Assembly: GCA_902776305.1 (NCBI GenBank)
Contig: CACYPS010000011.1
Location: 1 to 61,268 of the forward strand
DNA from: an uncultured Lachnospiraceae bacterium
GTDB taxonomy: Bacteria > Bacillota > Clostridia > Lachnospirales > Lachnospiraceae
Length of the DNA: 61,268 bases
Direction of reading: 5' to 3'
Position numbers and translations under genes: made by a program. The notes under the pieces are model-generated. The model saw nothing but the letters and a program-made list of their open reading frames with translations. It was not told the origin of the DNA and did not search any database. Below, in pieces: positions 24,874 to 33,205 of the stretch (position 1 is its first letter; every line of letters starts with the position of its first letter).

Positions 24874-24942
24874 CTGCGATCCGCCGTGCCTAAGCATGCG
24901 TAGCAATGCTCCAGTGAAGCATTGTGTAGCGGAAGCTTTTAT
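24874..24942 (+). repeat. R4 dispersed repeat, copy 1
   Basis: It shares CTGCGATCCGCCGTGCCT, AGCATGCGTA, CAATGCTCCAGTG and TTGTGTAGCGGA with 31741-31809, with a few mismatches. AGCATTG and CAATGCT form a hairpin. Upstream (24796-24865) two further small hairpins (CCACGA/TCGTGG and GAACG/CGTTC) make this a composite repeat region before the birA-like gene. Confidence 0.8.
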
Positions 24943-24976
24943 TCTTAATCGCGAGATTGTACTCACGATGAAGAAC
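24941..24976 (+). repeat. R2-related short copy c
   Basis: A 36-bp palindrome, ATTCTTAATCGCGAGATTGT followed by ACTCACGATGAAGAAC, matching the first part of R2 copy e at 54705 (ATTCTTCATCGTGAGATTTT). The GCGCGC core is missing. Confidence 0.65.
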
Positions 24977-24980
24977 AAAG

Positions 24981-25033
24981 AGAAAAGCAGCTAACCGCAA
25001 TGCCCGATCAAATCGGCATTGCAGTCAGCTGCT
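24981..25033 (-). terminator. strong rho-independent terminator after pta
   Basis: On the minus strand AGCAGCT-GAC-TGCAATGCCGA pairs across a short loop with TCGGGCATTGCGGTTAGCTGCT, followed by TTTCT. It starts 10 nt past the pta stop and ends the buk-pta transcript. Confidence 0.9.
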
Positions 25034-25042
25034 CGCCTTATC

Positions 25043-26038
25043 TTATGACTGTGCCTGAACTGCCGTCATGGCTGCCGTATTTACGATATCTTCAACGCTG
25101 CAGCCACGGGACAGATCGTTACACGGTTTCTGCAGTCCCTGTAACACGGCAAAGCATTCTGCTCCGCCGATTCTCTGTGTGATCTTATAACCGATATTGC
25201 CGGCCTGCAGGTCCGGGAATATAAGGACGTTGGCACGTCCCGCGACCGGACTTCCCTTGGCTTTACTTGCCCCGATCTCCGGTACCAGAGCCGCGTCGAA
25301 CTGCATCTCGCCATCCAGAAGAAGGTCCGGAGCGATTTTATGTGCTATCTCAACCGCCCGCTGCATCTTGGAAACAGACTCATGCTTTGCACTTCCCTTT
25401 GTTGAGAATGACAGCATCGCTACACGCGGTTCTTCGATGCCGCAAAGTGTGCGGGCAGTATCCGCTGCCGCCACAGCGATGTAAGCAAGTTCCTCTTCCG
25501 TTGGGCTGGGCATGACAACGCAGTCTGCATAGACCAGAAGACCATCCTCACCGAGACTTTTATCCGGGCAGTCCATGAGGAAGCTTGAAGAGACGATCTT
25601 CATACCCGGCTTAGTCCTGATGATCTGCAAGGCAGGTCTTAACATATCTCCCGTAGTGTGGACAGCTCCTGAAACCAGACCGTCCGCATCTCCCATTTTC
25701 ACCATCATGATGCCATAATACATCGGATCCAATGTCAGTTCTTCCGCTTTCTCAGGCGTCACACCCTTTGCTTTCCTGAGTTCATAGAGACTGTCCGCAT
25801 ATGTCCGGAATCTATCACTATCCGCGGGATCCTCAATTCGGATACCTGTCAGATCGACGCCGAGCCTCTTAGCTTCGCCCCTGATTTCTTCCGGTTTTCC
25901 GAGAAGAACAGGGTCGACGAGTTTCTCTTTGACCAGTTCCGCCGCTGCCTGAATTGTTCTCTCCTCAATCCCCTCCGGGAACACGATGGTCTTTCTGTCA
26001 GCTCTTGCCTTTTCTTTTACCCTTTCTATCATGCTCAT
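25043..26038 (-). CDS. pta: phosphate acetyltransferase
   Basis: 331 residues from ATG 26038. It interconverts acetyl-CoA and acetyl phosphate in the cytosol. The PTA_PTB fold is clear throughout (KTIVFPEGIEERTIQAAAEL at the start, MVKMGDADGLVSGAVHTTGD, GKPGM-type VSSSFLMDCPDKSLGEDG, NVLIFPDLQAGNIGYKITQR). These strings match Pta better than phosphotransbutyrylase. ATG 26038 is preferred because GAGGT precedes it and the ORF start 26059 would overlap the buk gene; an ATG two codons later is also possible. It follows buk with a 13-nt gap. The partner kinase is butyrate-type, so substrate range may be wider than acetate. Confidence 0.92.
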   Translation of the reverse strand: MSMIERVKEKARADRKTIVFPEGIEERTIQAAAELVKEKLVDPVLLGKPEEIRGEAKRLGVDLTGIRIEDPADSDRFRTYADSLYELRKAKGVTPEKAEELTLDPMYYGIMMVKMGDADGLVSGAVHTTGDMLRPALQIIRTKPGMKIVSSSFLMDCPDKSLGEDGLLVYADCVVMPSPTEEELAYIAVAAADTARTLCGIEEPRVAMLSFSTKGSAKHESVSKMQRAVEIAHKIAPDLLLDGEMQFDAALVPEIGASKAKGSPVAGRANVLIFPDLQAGNIGYKITQRIGGAECFAVLQGLQKPCNDLSRGCSVEDIVNTAAMTAVQAQS

Positions 26039-26051
26039 GGCCCATACCTCA

Positions 26052-27167
26052 CTATTCATTCAGGAAGTCAAATCCATCCCATACATTATGACCGGAGTAC
26101 TTCATCGCAATGCGCTCTCCTCTGAGCGCCTCCAATGTCGGAAGAGCCAACGCCTCCTGTTCCATCTCACCGGGATACACGCTGATCGGCGCAATAAATC
26201 CGCATCGCTTCTCAATCGTCTCCCCAATATCCTGAAAACGCATCAGACCTCCAGTCAGAAGAATTCCGTCCACCTTCCCGCAAAGCACTGCACTCATCTC
26301 CCCGATCATCTTGCAGATCTGATAAATCATCGTATTCCAGATAAGTACAGCTTTCTTATCTCCGCGATCGACAAGCTCATGGATCGTATCTGAGTTGGAT
26401 GTTCCGAAATACTGTACAAATCCGCCGGATCTCGCGCATGCCAGTCTCACCTCATCTATAGAGTGTGTTTCCAGATAATCCAGCAGCTGAAGTACCGGCA
26501 GAGAGCCGATTCTCGTGGGCGTAAATGCACCCTCGCCGTCCGCGCCCATATTTCCGTCGACCATGCGGCCGTGGTCATGTGCGCTTACAGTGATGCCGCC
26601 ATCGATGTGTGCGACGATAAAATTACAATCTTCATACTTCTTTCCGAGCTTGCCCGCATGGTACGCAGCCACCGCTTTCTGGTTCAGTACGTGTGAGTGT
26701 GAAACACGATAAATACCCTTGATTCCCGTAAGTCTCGCATAGTCGCAATACTCATCGACATTTGTAGGATTGAGTGTAAAAGCTTCTTTCCCGTATTTCT
26801 GTGCAAATGTCCATGCAATCATGACACCCAGCTTAGCCGGATGCTCGGAACCGCCGACAGCCGCCACTGTATCGTCAAACAGTTTTTGATCTATTTTCGT
26901 AAGTCCGCCCGGCTGCGTGCAGGCGCTGCCTCCGCGTCCCACAAAAGCGTCGATCTCATACGGATCTACATTTTCCTCCGCAAGCATGTTCAGAATGACA
27001 CCGCATCTGAACGGCAGTTGGTCGTTCACATGTTTATATTTCAGAAGCTCAGGCGCGTCGTGGAACAGGTTCTTTTCGAACAGACACTCCTCATCCAGAA
27101 AAAGGCTGACCTTCGTCGATGTCGAGCCCGGATTGATTATAAGCAGTTTCTTTTTATCGTCAGACAT
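26052..27167 (-). CDS. buk: butyrate kinase (ASKHA acyl-kinase)
   Basis: 371 residues from ATG 27167, preceded by GAGGGAG; the longer start 27254 has an atypical basic leader. It phosphorylates butyrate with ATP, or makes ATP from butyryl phosphate in fermentation. IINPGSTSTKVSLF is the phosphate-1 motif typical of butyrate kinases, FVGRGGSACTQPGG follows, and VAHIDGGITVSAHDHGRMVD is the Buk signature region. It is the first gene of the buk-pta operon, behind a sigma-A-like promoter. The partner is Pta-like rather than Ptb-like, so the true substrate (butyrate, propionate or a branched acid) is open. Confidence 0.93.
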   Translation of the reverse strand: MSDDKKKLLIINPGSTSTKVSLFLDEECLFEKNLFHDAPELLKYKHVNDQLPFRCGVILNMLAEENVDPYEIDAFVGRGGSACTQPGGLTKIDQKLFDDTVAAVGGSEHPAKLGVMIAWTFAQKYGKEAFTLNPTNVDEYCDYARLTGIKGIYRVSHSHVLNQKAVAAYHAGKLGKKYEDCNFIVAHIDGGITVSAHDHGRMVDGNMGADGEGAFTPTRIGSLPVLQLLDYLETHSIDEVRLACARSGGFVQYFGTSNSDTIHELVDRGDKKAVLIWNTMIYQICKMIGEMSAVLCGKVDGILLTGGLMRFQDIGETIEKRCGFIAPISVYPGEMEQEALALPTLEALRGERIAMKYSGHNVWDGFDFLNE

Positions 27168-27244
27168 ATTCTCTCCCTCGTTAAACTTCAAATTTAAGGC
27201 CTTCCTGCCGGAGGTCTTTACTCTATGAAGAATAATAATTTCTG

Positions 27245-27274
27245 ATTTTACCACTATTCATATGATTCGTGCAA
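27245..27274 (-). promoter_or_regulatory. candidate promoter of buk-pta
   Basis: On the minus strand TTGCAC, an 18-nt spacer and TAAAAT, about 80 nt before the buk ATG. A hairpin (AAAGACCTCC against GGCCTT) lies in the leader between promoter and gene. Confidence 0.5.
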
Positions 27275-27300
27275 TCCTTTAAATACCGGTCCTGCTTATT

Positions 27301-27370
27301 GATGAAGGCGAGTATCACTTTGCGCGCGTATCATAGACTTACGTCACAAGTATTGTGCGATGAAGAATAA
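27301..27370 (-). repeat. R2 dispersed palindromic repeat, copy d
   Basis: Inverse copy; on the minus strand it reads ATTCTTCATCGCACAATACT then ATGATACGCGCGCAAAGTG. It occupies the 313-bp divergent gap between buk and the plus-strand oxidoreductase, upstream of both promoters. Confidence 0.85.
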
Positions 27371-27399
27371 AATACTGTTTAAAAACCTCCATCCCGGTT

Positions 27400-27405
27400 T
27401 ATAAT
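27400..27405 (+). promoter_or_regulatory. candidate -10 box of the flavodoxin-like gene
   Basis: A perfect TATAAT lies about 75 nt before the ATG at 27481. No good -35 is present at 16-18 nt, so an activator may be needed, or the box may be chance. Confidence 0.35.
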
Positions 27406-27480
27406 AGTGTAATGATTACCGTAACCACAGTATCATTCTGACACCGAACTTTCACGAGTGGAATTTAGCGAGGATATATA

Positions 27481-28056
27481 ATGAAAAAATCAGTACTATT
27501 TATTAATGCATGTGTGCGGAAAGAATCACGAACTGAGCGGCTGGCGAAAAAGCTGCTCTCAAAATTGAACAGTCCTGTTGAGGAGCTGCGTCTTCACGAG
27601 ATTTCTTTCCCCGTCGTAAACGATGACTTTCTCAATATGCGCGATCGGCTTATTTCCGAACAGGATTTCAGCAATCCCGTGTTCGACCTTGCACGAAAGT
27701 TTTCGGAGGCTGAGACCATCGTGATAGCAGCACCGTATTGGGATCTTTCCTTTCCCGCCGCATTAAAACAGTATTTCGAGCAAATCAACGTCGTGGGGAT
27801 CACTTTCCGATACACGGAAGACGGCATACCTGTCGGTATGTGCAGGGCAGACAGCCTGTATTATGTGACGACAGCCGGCGGATCATACGTTCCGGAAGAG
27901 TTTGGCTTTGGCTATGTAAAGTCGCTGGCACAGAATTTCTATGGTATTTCGAAAGTCAGAAAAATCGAAGCTGTCGGCCTGGATCTGTACGGAGCCGATG
28001 TCGAAGCAATAATGCAATCTTCGGAAGCAGCTATAGCGGACATGGATCTTGATTGA
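27481..28056 (+). CDS. NAD(P)H-dependent FMN oxidoreductase, flavodoxin-like fold
   Basis: 191 residues. The N-terminus SVLFINACVRKESRTERLAK is the FMN phosphate-binding loop of the flavodoxin_2/azoreductase family, and IVIAAPYWDLSFPAALKQYF is the typical second motif with the family's flavin-contact loop; VTTAGGSY completes the site. It probably reduces quinones, azo or nitro compounds with NAD(P)H in the cytosol. GAGG precedes the ATG by 7 nt. The next gene begins 33 nt downstream on the same strand. No regulator is adjacent. Confidence 0.85.
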   Translation: MKKSVLFINACVRKESRTERLAKKLLSKLNSPVEELRLHEISFPVVNDDFLNMRDRLISEQDFSNPVFDLARKFSEAETIVIAAPYWDLSFPAALKQYFEQINVVGITFRYTEDGIPVGMCRADSLYYVTTAGGSYVPEEFGFGYVKSLAQNFYGISKVRKIEAVGLDLYGADVEAIMQSSEAAIADMDLD

Positions 28057-28088
28057 CATATATATACTCAGGAAAGGAAATACGTACA

Positions 28089-28514
28089 ATGTCTTATATC
28101 TGGCCTATGGTGCTTCTGATAGCATCTAATACCGTCTATCAGATTTGCGCCAAATCCGTACCGAAAGAGATGAATCCGTTCGCATCACTGATCGTAACAT
28201 ATCTGATGGGAGCGGTGGCAAGTGCAATCCTCTATTTTGTGCTGGGATCTGACGGGAATCTGCTGAAGGAATACGGGAAGATGAACTGGGCACCGGCCGT
28301 CCTCGGTATTGTGATCGTAGGATTGGAAGCCGGGTGGATTTATGCGTATAAAGCGGGTTGGCAGGTCAGTACAGGGTTTATAGTACAGAGCGCTTTTCTT
28401 GCGATAACGCTTCTGCTTGTCGGTTTTTTTCTTTACCGCGAATCTTTGACCTGGAATAAACTGCTTGGAACAGCAATCTGTTTGGTAGGACTCATATTTA
28501 TCAATCTCAAATGA
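28089..28514 (+). CDS. small EamA/DMT-type membrane protein
   Basis: 141 residues with about five hydrophobic segments (WPMVLLIASNTVYQICAKSV, ASLIVTYLMGAVASAILYFV, PAVLGIVIVGLEAGWIYAYK, FLAITLLLVGFFLYRE, GTAICLVGLIFINLK). The length and the motif near FLYRESLTWNKLLGTAICL fit a half-size EamA transporter, which would act as a dimer. Start 28089 is chosen for GGAAAGGAAA upstream; the earlier in-frame start at 28053 lies within the previous gene's end. Substrate unknown. Confidence 0.75.
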   Translation: MSYIWPMVLLIASNTVYQICAKSVPKEMNPFASLIVTYLMGAVASAILYFVLGSDGNLLKEYGKMNWAPAVLGIVIVGLEAGWIYAYKAGWQVSTGFIVQSAFLAITLLLVGFFLYRESLTWNKLLGTAICLVGLIFINLK

Positions 28515-28550
28515 ACAATCCGGAAAGTTTTGATGATAAAGGAGGCTCAC

Positions 28551-28880
28551 ATGTTTGAAAAAAGAACTGATATTTATAAGAAAAAAGATAAGGAGACCTG
28601 GGCGCAGATAAAAACCGCCCTCAAAGAAGGCGGTCTCACCGGTTTTAAAGCCGGACATTATCTGCAGGAAAGCGTCATGGCGGGTGGATGCGGTGCCAAG
28701 CTCGACCCGCGTGATTTCGGTCAAAAAGGAAAAGTCGACCGCGAAGTGTATTTTATCAAAGTAAAAGAAAGCGATGTGGAAAAAGCCAATGAGATCCTTC
28801 TCCGGAACGGTCTGGTTGCCGAGATCGACGAGACCCTTATGACCGATGCGGCCCTGAAGACGAAAAGATCCTATATCTGA
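28551..28880 (+). CDS. hypothetical protein, 109 aa
   Basis: GGAGG lies 5 nt before ATG 28551, a clear start. The protein is soluble and basic at the N-terminus, with a Gly/Cys stretch MAGGCGAKLDPRDFGQKGK and then the strand-helix VYFIKVKESDVEKANEILLR, reminiscent of DUF2007-type putative signal-transducing proteins. That likeness is weak. It ends the three-gene plus-strand run starting at 27481. Confidence 0.6.
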   Translation: MFEKRTDIYKKKDKETWAQIKTALKEGGLTGFKAGHYLQESVMAGGCGAKLDPRDFGQKGKVDREVYFIKVKESDVEKANEILLRNGLVAEIDETLMTDAALKTKRSYI

Positions 28881-28982
28881 GCGTGAGTGGGGAGCGCACC
28901 CTTTTTCTGTGTCTCCGCTCCCGCAAAGGCAGTTACAATCTCATTCCGATTCCTGCAACTGGTCTTTTTGGTGACTCATACT

Positions 28983-30761
28983 TCAATCCGGCGGAGACTC
29001 TCTCAGCACCATCTCTATCAGAGAGGATACTCCGTCCGAAAGCTGAGCGATTTTCGAAATTCTCACATACTCCTTACCGAAAATCTGATGGACATTGTCA
29101 AGGTGCGCGCCGGCTCCCAGAAACACCGCTGAAGTCCTGATTCCGTCAGCTCGAAGTTCCTTTACTGCCTTCTGCGCCTCCCGAACAGACAAAGCGCCCT
29201 CGTATTCCCGCCCGTTAAAGCGGGCTCCCGGAACCGCAAGCGGCATCGAGTCATTCGGACTTGCATCCGTCAGAATCAGAAGGAGATGACTCCATCTTCT
29301 TTCCGGATCCTGTTCATTGATCATCTGCCGAACGAGGCGGAAAGCGAGCGCATCACGGTTCCAGCCTCCGGCTGCGTAATGGAAGACACCCTCCGCATCT
29401 TTTGATTCTAATCCCTTCAGTCTCTGAACCACCGTGAACCCTCTGATGGTACGGTAGGATAATATCTGAACCGGGACATCGTTTTTGAGGAGGCTCCTCG
29501 CGATCACATAGGACTCGGCGGCAATGAGTTCCTGAGCATGCAGCCGCGACATGGAGGCGTCCAGAAGAAGCGTCACGCTGATGCGATTCTCAATTTCATC
29601 CCCGTCCCGCAAAAAGACATACGGGTCGTGGAGCACGCTCATTCGGTAGGCCTGTCTTGCAACAAGCCTTCCGGCTTTGGCTTTTTCGGGCAAATGTCTC
29701 GCATACCCGGAAAAGACCGTATCCAGCTCCGCAGTAAGCCGCTTCACACTCTCTTCAATCATGAGGGCGTGATCCGCTCTGTATTTCTTGTTCCGCTCTT
29801 TCTGAGAAGCCATCTTGCGGAGAGCCTCACGCACGTCTTTGTTCTCACTCACGGACTGTAATGCGGCATTCCGATTGTCTGCTCTCTCATCCGTATTCCG
29901 CGCAGTGCATACCCACAGCCTCGAGGCGGCATCCGCATCCACGCACAGCATACTCTCCAGGATTTGCATCTCATTTTCACTATAGATACATTCCCCGAAA
30001 ATGCTCCTTACATATTCCTCATCTTTTTCTCCCGGTGCAAACCCGAACCGCATACCTGCTGTATGGGTAAGCTGCACATCCCTGTCGGTCGTACCGCCGC
30101 CGTCGCCGACCCGGAGCATAAGTTTTTCGCTCCGGCCACGCCGTTTTCCGAATCCGCGGAAAATAGCATCTCGAAGTCCGCTCATACTGCGTGATTCTTT
30201 CGTCTTTCCCGGGACATATCGGAAGAATTCTTCGAGAAATCCGCTCATTCTTTCTATCAGGCTCTCCGTGTCCAGACTTCCCGGAAAGCGCAGTGCTTCG
30301 CTGATTCTCTTCTGCTTCCCCGTCAGAAAAACCTTCTTTCCCATAACTTCGGACCATCGGACGTTCTGCTGCTCATATGTGAGCATGCTCTGCATTTCCA
30401 TCTGTTGTCTGGACATGCTCTGCAGCATGCGGAAGAAATCCGACGCCCTGCTCTTCCTAAGATCGGCCAGAACCGGTCTTTCACTTATCTCCTTCTCATA
30501 CACGCTGTTCTCTATCCCCAGCCAGAGGAGTTCATCATACTCGTCTGCGCTTCGGGAAGCAGCATACGAGTTGAAAAACTCCTTCAGCCTGCCCATATCG
30601 AACCACTTGACAGCGAGACCAATGACCATGTTGAAATACATATCCACTGCGCCAGTGGGATAAAAGGCAAGATAGGGCGGTTCAAAATCATACCGCCCCG
30701 CTGCATTCCATATGTAATTTCTGGCACGCCTTGCGTTTCCCGCATACTGTTTTCTGATCAA
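28983..30761 (-). CDS. von Willebrand factor A-domain protein, MoxR partner
   Basis: 592 residues, cytosolic. The C-terminal vWA domain has a MIDAS motif DASMS in VTLLLDASMSRLHAQELIAA, with GGWNRDALAF and LLILTDASPND supplying the other metal positions. The N-terminal 390 residues are helical and charged (FFRMLQSMSRQQMEMQSMLT), as in CoxE- or YehP-like proteins acting with MoxR ATPases. The start overlaps the MoxR stop by 4 nt (ATGA), so the pair is one unit. MoxR/vWA pairs usually act in metal insertion or protein-complex remodelling; the client is unknown. Confidence 0.88.
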   Translation of the reverse strand: MIRKQYAGNARRARNYIWNAAGRYDFEPPYLAFYPTGAVDMYFNMVIGLAVKWFDMGRLKEFFNSYAASRSADEYDELLWLGIENSVYEKEISERPVLADLRKSRASDFFRMLQSMSRQQMEMQSMLTYEQQNVRWSEVMGKKVFLTGKQKRISEALRFPGSLDTESLIERMSGFLEEFFRYVPGKTKESRSMSGLRDAIFRGFGKRRGRSEKLMLRVGDGGGTTDRDVQLTHTAGMRFGFAPGEKDEEYVRSIFGECIYSENEMQILESMLCVDADAASRLWVCTARNTDERADNRNAALQSVSENKDVREALRKMASQKERNKKYRADHALMIEESVKRLTAELDTVFSGYARHLPEKAKAGRLVARQAYRMSVLHDPYVFLRDGDEIENRISVTLLLDASMSRLHAQELIAAESYVIARSLLKNDVPVQILSYRTIRGFTVVQRLKGLESKDAEGVFHYAAGGWNRDALAFRLVRQMINEQDPERRWSHLLLILTDASPNDSMPLAVPGARFNGREYEGALSVREAQKAVKELRADGIRTSAVFLGAGAHLDNVHQIFGKEYVRISKIAQLSDGVSSLIEMVLRESPPD

Positions 30762-31681
30762 TTCCCGAAAACCTCCCCGCGCCCCATCTCTGCCGGAATC
30801 CTCGAACGCACCACATCCGTTATCAAAGTCCTCTCATATGCGTCAAATGTCTTATTGACTATACACATCTCAAGCGCCTGTCCGGCTGTCAGTCCCTGCT
30901 CAATCAGGCTGAACGCATCCAGAAGACCGCGCAGATCAAGCGCTCTGTCCGAAATCTCCGCTTTCTGTGTCTTCAGCAGAAGCTCCTCGAAGAGCTTCAC
31001 GAATTGTCCGCAGATCTTCGTGTTCATAGTGGGAAAGCTGTTCATGATGAGCCGCTCAAGATCCGCCGAACCGATCTCCGGCATGGACAGGACCGCAAAT
31101 CGCGAGCTCAGAGCCTCATTCAGTTCTCTCGTGCCCGCATAGCCGTAATTCATTGTACCGATGAACCTTGTTTCAGGCTTGACCCTGATAAGATCATAAC
31201 CCGGCACATCGATCGCACGACGGAAATCCAGTGCGCTGTGCAGGACCGCAAGCGACTCGTTCTTCGCCATGTTGATCTCATCGAGCACGCCGAATCCGCC
31301 CTCCTTTGCGCAGAGGTAAATCGGTCCGGGTCTGAAAGTTACCTTCTCGCCGTCGAACGTATCCGTTCCGATCAGGTAAGTCGCATCCATATTTATGTGG
31401 AAGGATACATTCCATACCGGCATGGCAAATGCCGCCGCCAGGTTCTCACACAGCACATTTTTTCCGGTCGCTTTAGGTCCTGAAAGGAGCAGATTTCTCC
31501 CGGAAAGGAGCGCTGCCAGAGCTCTTTCCCACACATCTTTTCCGTAATAGCGGTAAGACGGGACCGGTATCCTGTCCCTGTACTTCTCCTTCATGGAATA
31601 CGTATTTCGGAACGCTTCGACGCCGGCTATCAAATCCGCCGACACGCCTTCCTCTCTCAGGAATGCGAGTGTATCTTTCAT
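30758..31681 (-). CDS. MoxR-type AAA+ ATPase
   Basis: 307 residues from ATG 31681, where GCAGGAGG precedes; the longer in-frame start at 31846 reads through repeat R4. The ATPase core has a variant Walker A GPKATGKN (Asn where Thr/Ser is usual), Walker B GVLDEINMAK, sensor 1 FIGTMNYGYAG and arginine-finger region LNEALSSRFAVLSMPEIG. Asn at the last Walker A position occurs in some MoxR-like proteins but could weaken Mg binding. It is followed immediately by the vWA gene (4-nt overlap). Probable chaperone role with that protein. Confidence 0.88.
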   Translation of the reverse strand: MKDTLAFLREEGVSADLIAGVEAFRNTYSMKEKYRDRIPVPSYRYYGKDVWERALAALLSGRNLLLSGPKATGKNVLCENLAAAFAMPVWNVSFHINMDATYLIGTDTFDGEKVTFRPGPIYLCAKEGGFGVLDEINMAKNESLAVLHSALDFRRAIDVPGYDLIRVKPETRFIGTMNYGYAGTRELNEALSSRFAVLSMPEIGSADLERLIMNSFPTMNTKICGQFVKLFEELLLKTQKAEISDRALDLRGLLDAFSLIEQGLTAGQALEMCIVNKTFDAYERTLITDVVRSRIPAEMGRGEVFGN

Positions 31682-31740
31682 AATCATCCTCCTGCAAATA
31701 TTTTCACAGAATAAGTCTTCAGCACCTTCCTTAATGCGCG

Positions 31741-31809
31741 GCTGCGATCCGCCGTGCCTGAGCATGCGTAACAATGCTCCAGTGGAGCTTTGTGTAGCGG
31801 AGCCTCTTA
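31741..31809 (+). repeat. R4 dispersed repeat, copy 2
   Basis: GCTGCGATCCGCCGTGCCT, AGCATGCGTA, CAATGCTCCAGTG and TTGTGTAGCGGA match copy 1 at 24874. It lies in the MoxR leader, between its ribosome site and the stop of the membrane protein gene. Confidence 0.8.
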
Positions 31810-31906
31810 ATCTCTGACGCAGGTTTGTATCCCATGTCAGAGACAAGTTTCATTTTGCGCATTCCTCTCACGATCAAAATCACGAGAATTCTGTGTCAGA
31901 GATTAA
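31807..31906. repeat. R5, 100-bp element with 16-bp terminal inverted repeats
   Basis: TTAATCTCTGACGCAG at 31807-31822 and CTGTGTCAGAGATTAA at 31891-31906 are complementary except at one base. An internal copy (CATGTCAGAGA) and the arm CTCTCACGATC/CACGAG add substructure. The right arm contains the stop codon of the neighbouring membrane protein gene. Only one copy was seen in the window. Confidence 0.6.
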
Positions 31907-32907
31907 ATTTTGTCCTGATAGTCGCACTCAAGGAACATCGGCTTCACCTGCACCACCTCATCATGTTCCTCCTGACTCACTTTCACACCGGAATTCAACC
32001 CCTTCAGATCGCTCTTTACAGTCTCCAGTGCTTCCCTGCACGTTTTTGCACGTCCGCTCTCCAAAACGCGGATCATGCGCTCGCAGACAATCGGATGCGC
32101 ATACTGAGGCGGGAGGAAAAAACCTGCCTTTCCGGAAATATATCGCTCCGATTCCGCAACAGCCGTCCTCCATTCCTTTTCCACGGCCGCTTTTGTGTTT
32201 CTTCCGACCGGCAGAGTGCCCGCTGCCAGCGAGAAAAACAGAAAAGCCGCTCCGAAGAGAAGAAGATACGGGCCGTACGGCTCACCGCTTGTCAGAAAAT
32301 ATATTCCCGACGCCAGACCTATGAAACCGACAAGCGCTATTGCGGATACCAGAATCACGCTGCTCTTCGGCATTTGATCGATCGTTCGTTTCCTTCTGAC
32401 CGCTGCCGAAAGCCTCTGATATATCTCAGGCTTTTTCTCAAGGTATGCCTCATCGCTTCGGATGCGGTCGATCTCATGCTGAATTTCTTTCGGGACATCC
32501 GCCTTCGCCTGTCCCTTTTGAAGTGCCGCTGCTCTCTCAGCCTTCTCCGTCACGGTAGAAATCTCGGGATGATTCTTTGCAATCCATTTCAAAATGACAT
32601 CGACATTCTCCTCTACCTTAAAATTGCACTGCTTTTCGCGTCCGTCCTTCAGGACAACAACAAGGTAAGGAATCGTACTGAATGCACCCTTTCCGGTAAA
32701 TCCGCCGCTGCTCATGGCGATACGCTTAAATACGCGACGTATTTCCGAATAGACGACATAATATCTTCTGGATAAATAAAAGCTGTTCAGGTAGAGGGCA
32801 CGCTCTCCCATTCCGCATGGACCGGCTTTGATACACTTTTTCCGGTCCTCTTTCAAAGTATTCGGATCCAGTATGATTTTTCCGAAAGGTACAGGTGAAA
32901 AGAGCAT
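31903..32907 (-). CDS. hypothetical membrane protein beside the MoxR/vWA pair
   Basis: 334 residues, not recognised. The N-terminal 120 residues look like a small beta-rich, PH-like cytosolic domain (LYLNSFYLSRRYYVVYSEIR, then YLVVVLKDGREKQCNFKV). A helical stretch follows, then two adjacent membrane segments (SVILVSAIALVGFIGLASGI and YLLLFGAAFLFFSLAAGTLP) and a cytosolic tail. The ribosome site GGGGAGG is good. It precedes MoxR on the same strand by about 220 nt occupied by R4/R5, so it may be a membrane partner of the MoxR/vWA pair. Confidence 0.65.
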   Translation of the reverse strand: MLFSPVPFGKIILDPNTLKEDRKKCIKAGPCGMGERALYLNSFYLSRRYYVVYSEIRRVFKRIAMSSGGFTGKGAFSTIPYLVVVLKDGREKQCNFKVEENVDVILKWIAKNHPEISTVTEKAERAAALQKGQAKADVPKEIQHEIDRIRSDEAYLEKKPEIYQRLSAAVRRKRTIDQMPKSSVILVSAIALVGFIGLASGIYFLTSGEPYGPYLLLFGAAFLFFSLAAGTLPVGRNTKAAVEKEWRTAVAESERYISGKAGFFLPPQYAHPIVCERMIRVLESGRAKTCREALETVKSDLKGLNSGVKVSQEEHDEVVQVKPMFLECDYQDKI

Positions 32908-32935
32908 AATAACCTCCCCGGGTAAATGTTAAATT

Positions 32936-33114
32936 CAAGTCTCGCTCGCGAGACTTGGCGCGGGATTCGGGTCAGCGTTAGCTGACATCTTCCAAACCGA
33001 ATCCCTGCGCATCCTCGCGGAGCGTATATCTCAGTGGGAGATTGACACCCGCCACTGAGACTGGTTTGTTGCCCACCGCCTATAGAGGCGGGGGTCATCT
33101 CACACTGAGATATA
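32936..33114 (-). repeat. R3 dispersed repeat, full copy 1 (179 bp)
   Basis: The element holds several palindromes: CAAGTCTCGCTCGCGAGACTTG, GGGTCAGCGTTAGCTGACAT, CTCAGTGGGAGATTGACACC with its partner, and CCGCCTATAGAGGCGG. It is almost identical, with only a handful of differences, to 41205-41382 in inverse orientation. It lies within the 426-bp gap before cstA's 3' end; the rest of the gap holds the cstA terminator. Confidence 0.92.
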
Positions 33115-33205
33115 TTTTGGGACGGACGTGCTTTTCACATCCGATTCCCGCACCATTATACTGCACGGAACTGCATAAAGACAGTATTTCCGAAAGCCGT
33201 ACGGG

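Noticed and set aside
31682-31846. Longer N-terminus for the MoxR ATPase
   Set aside because: It is repeat R4 in frame; AGGAGG marks ATG 31681.
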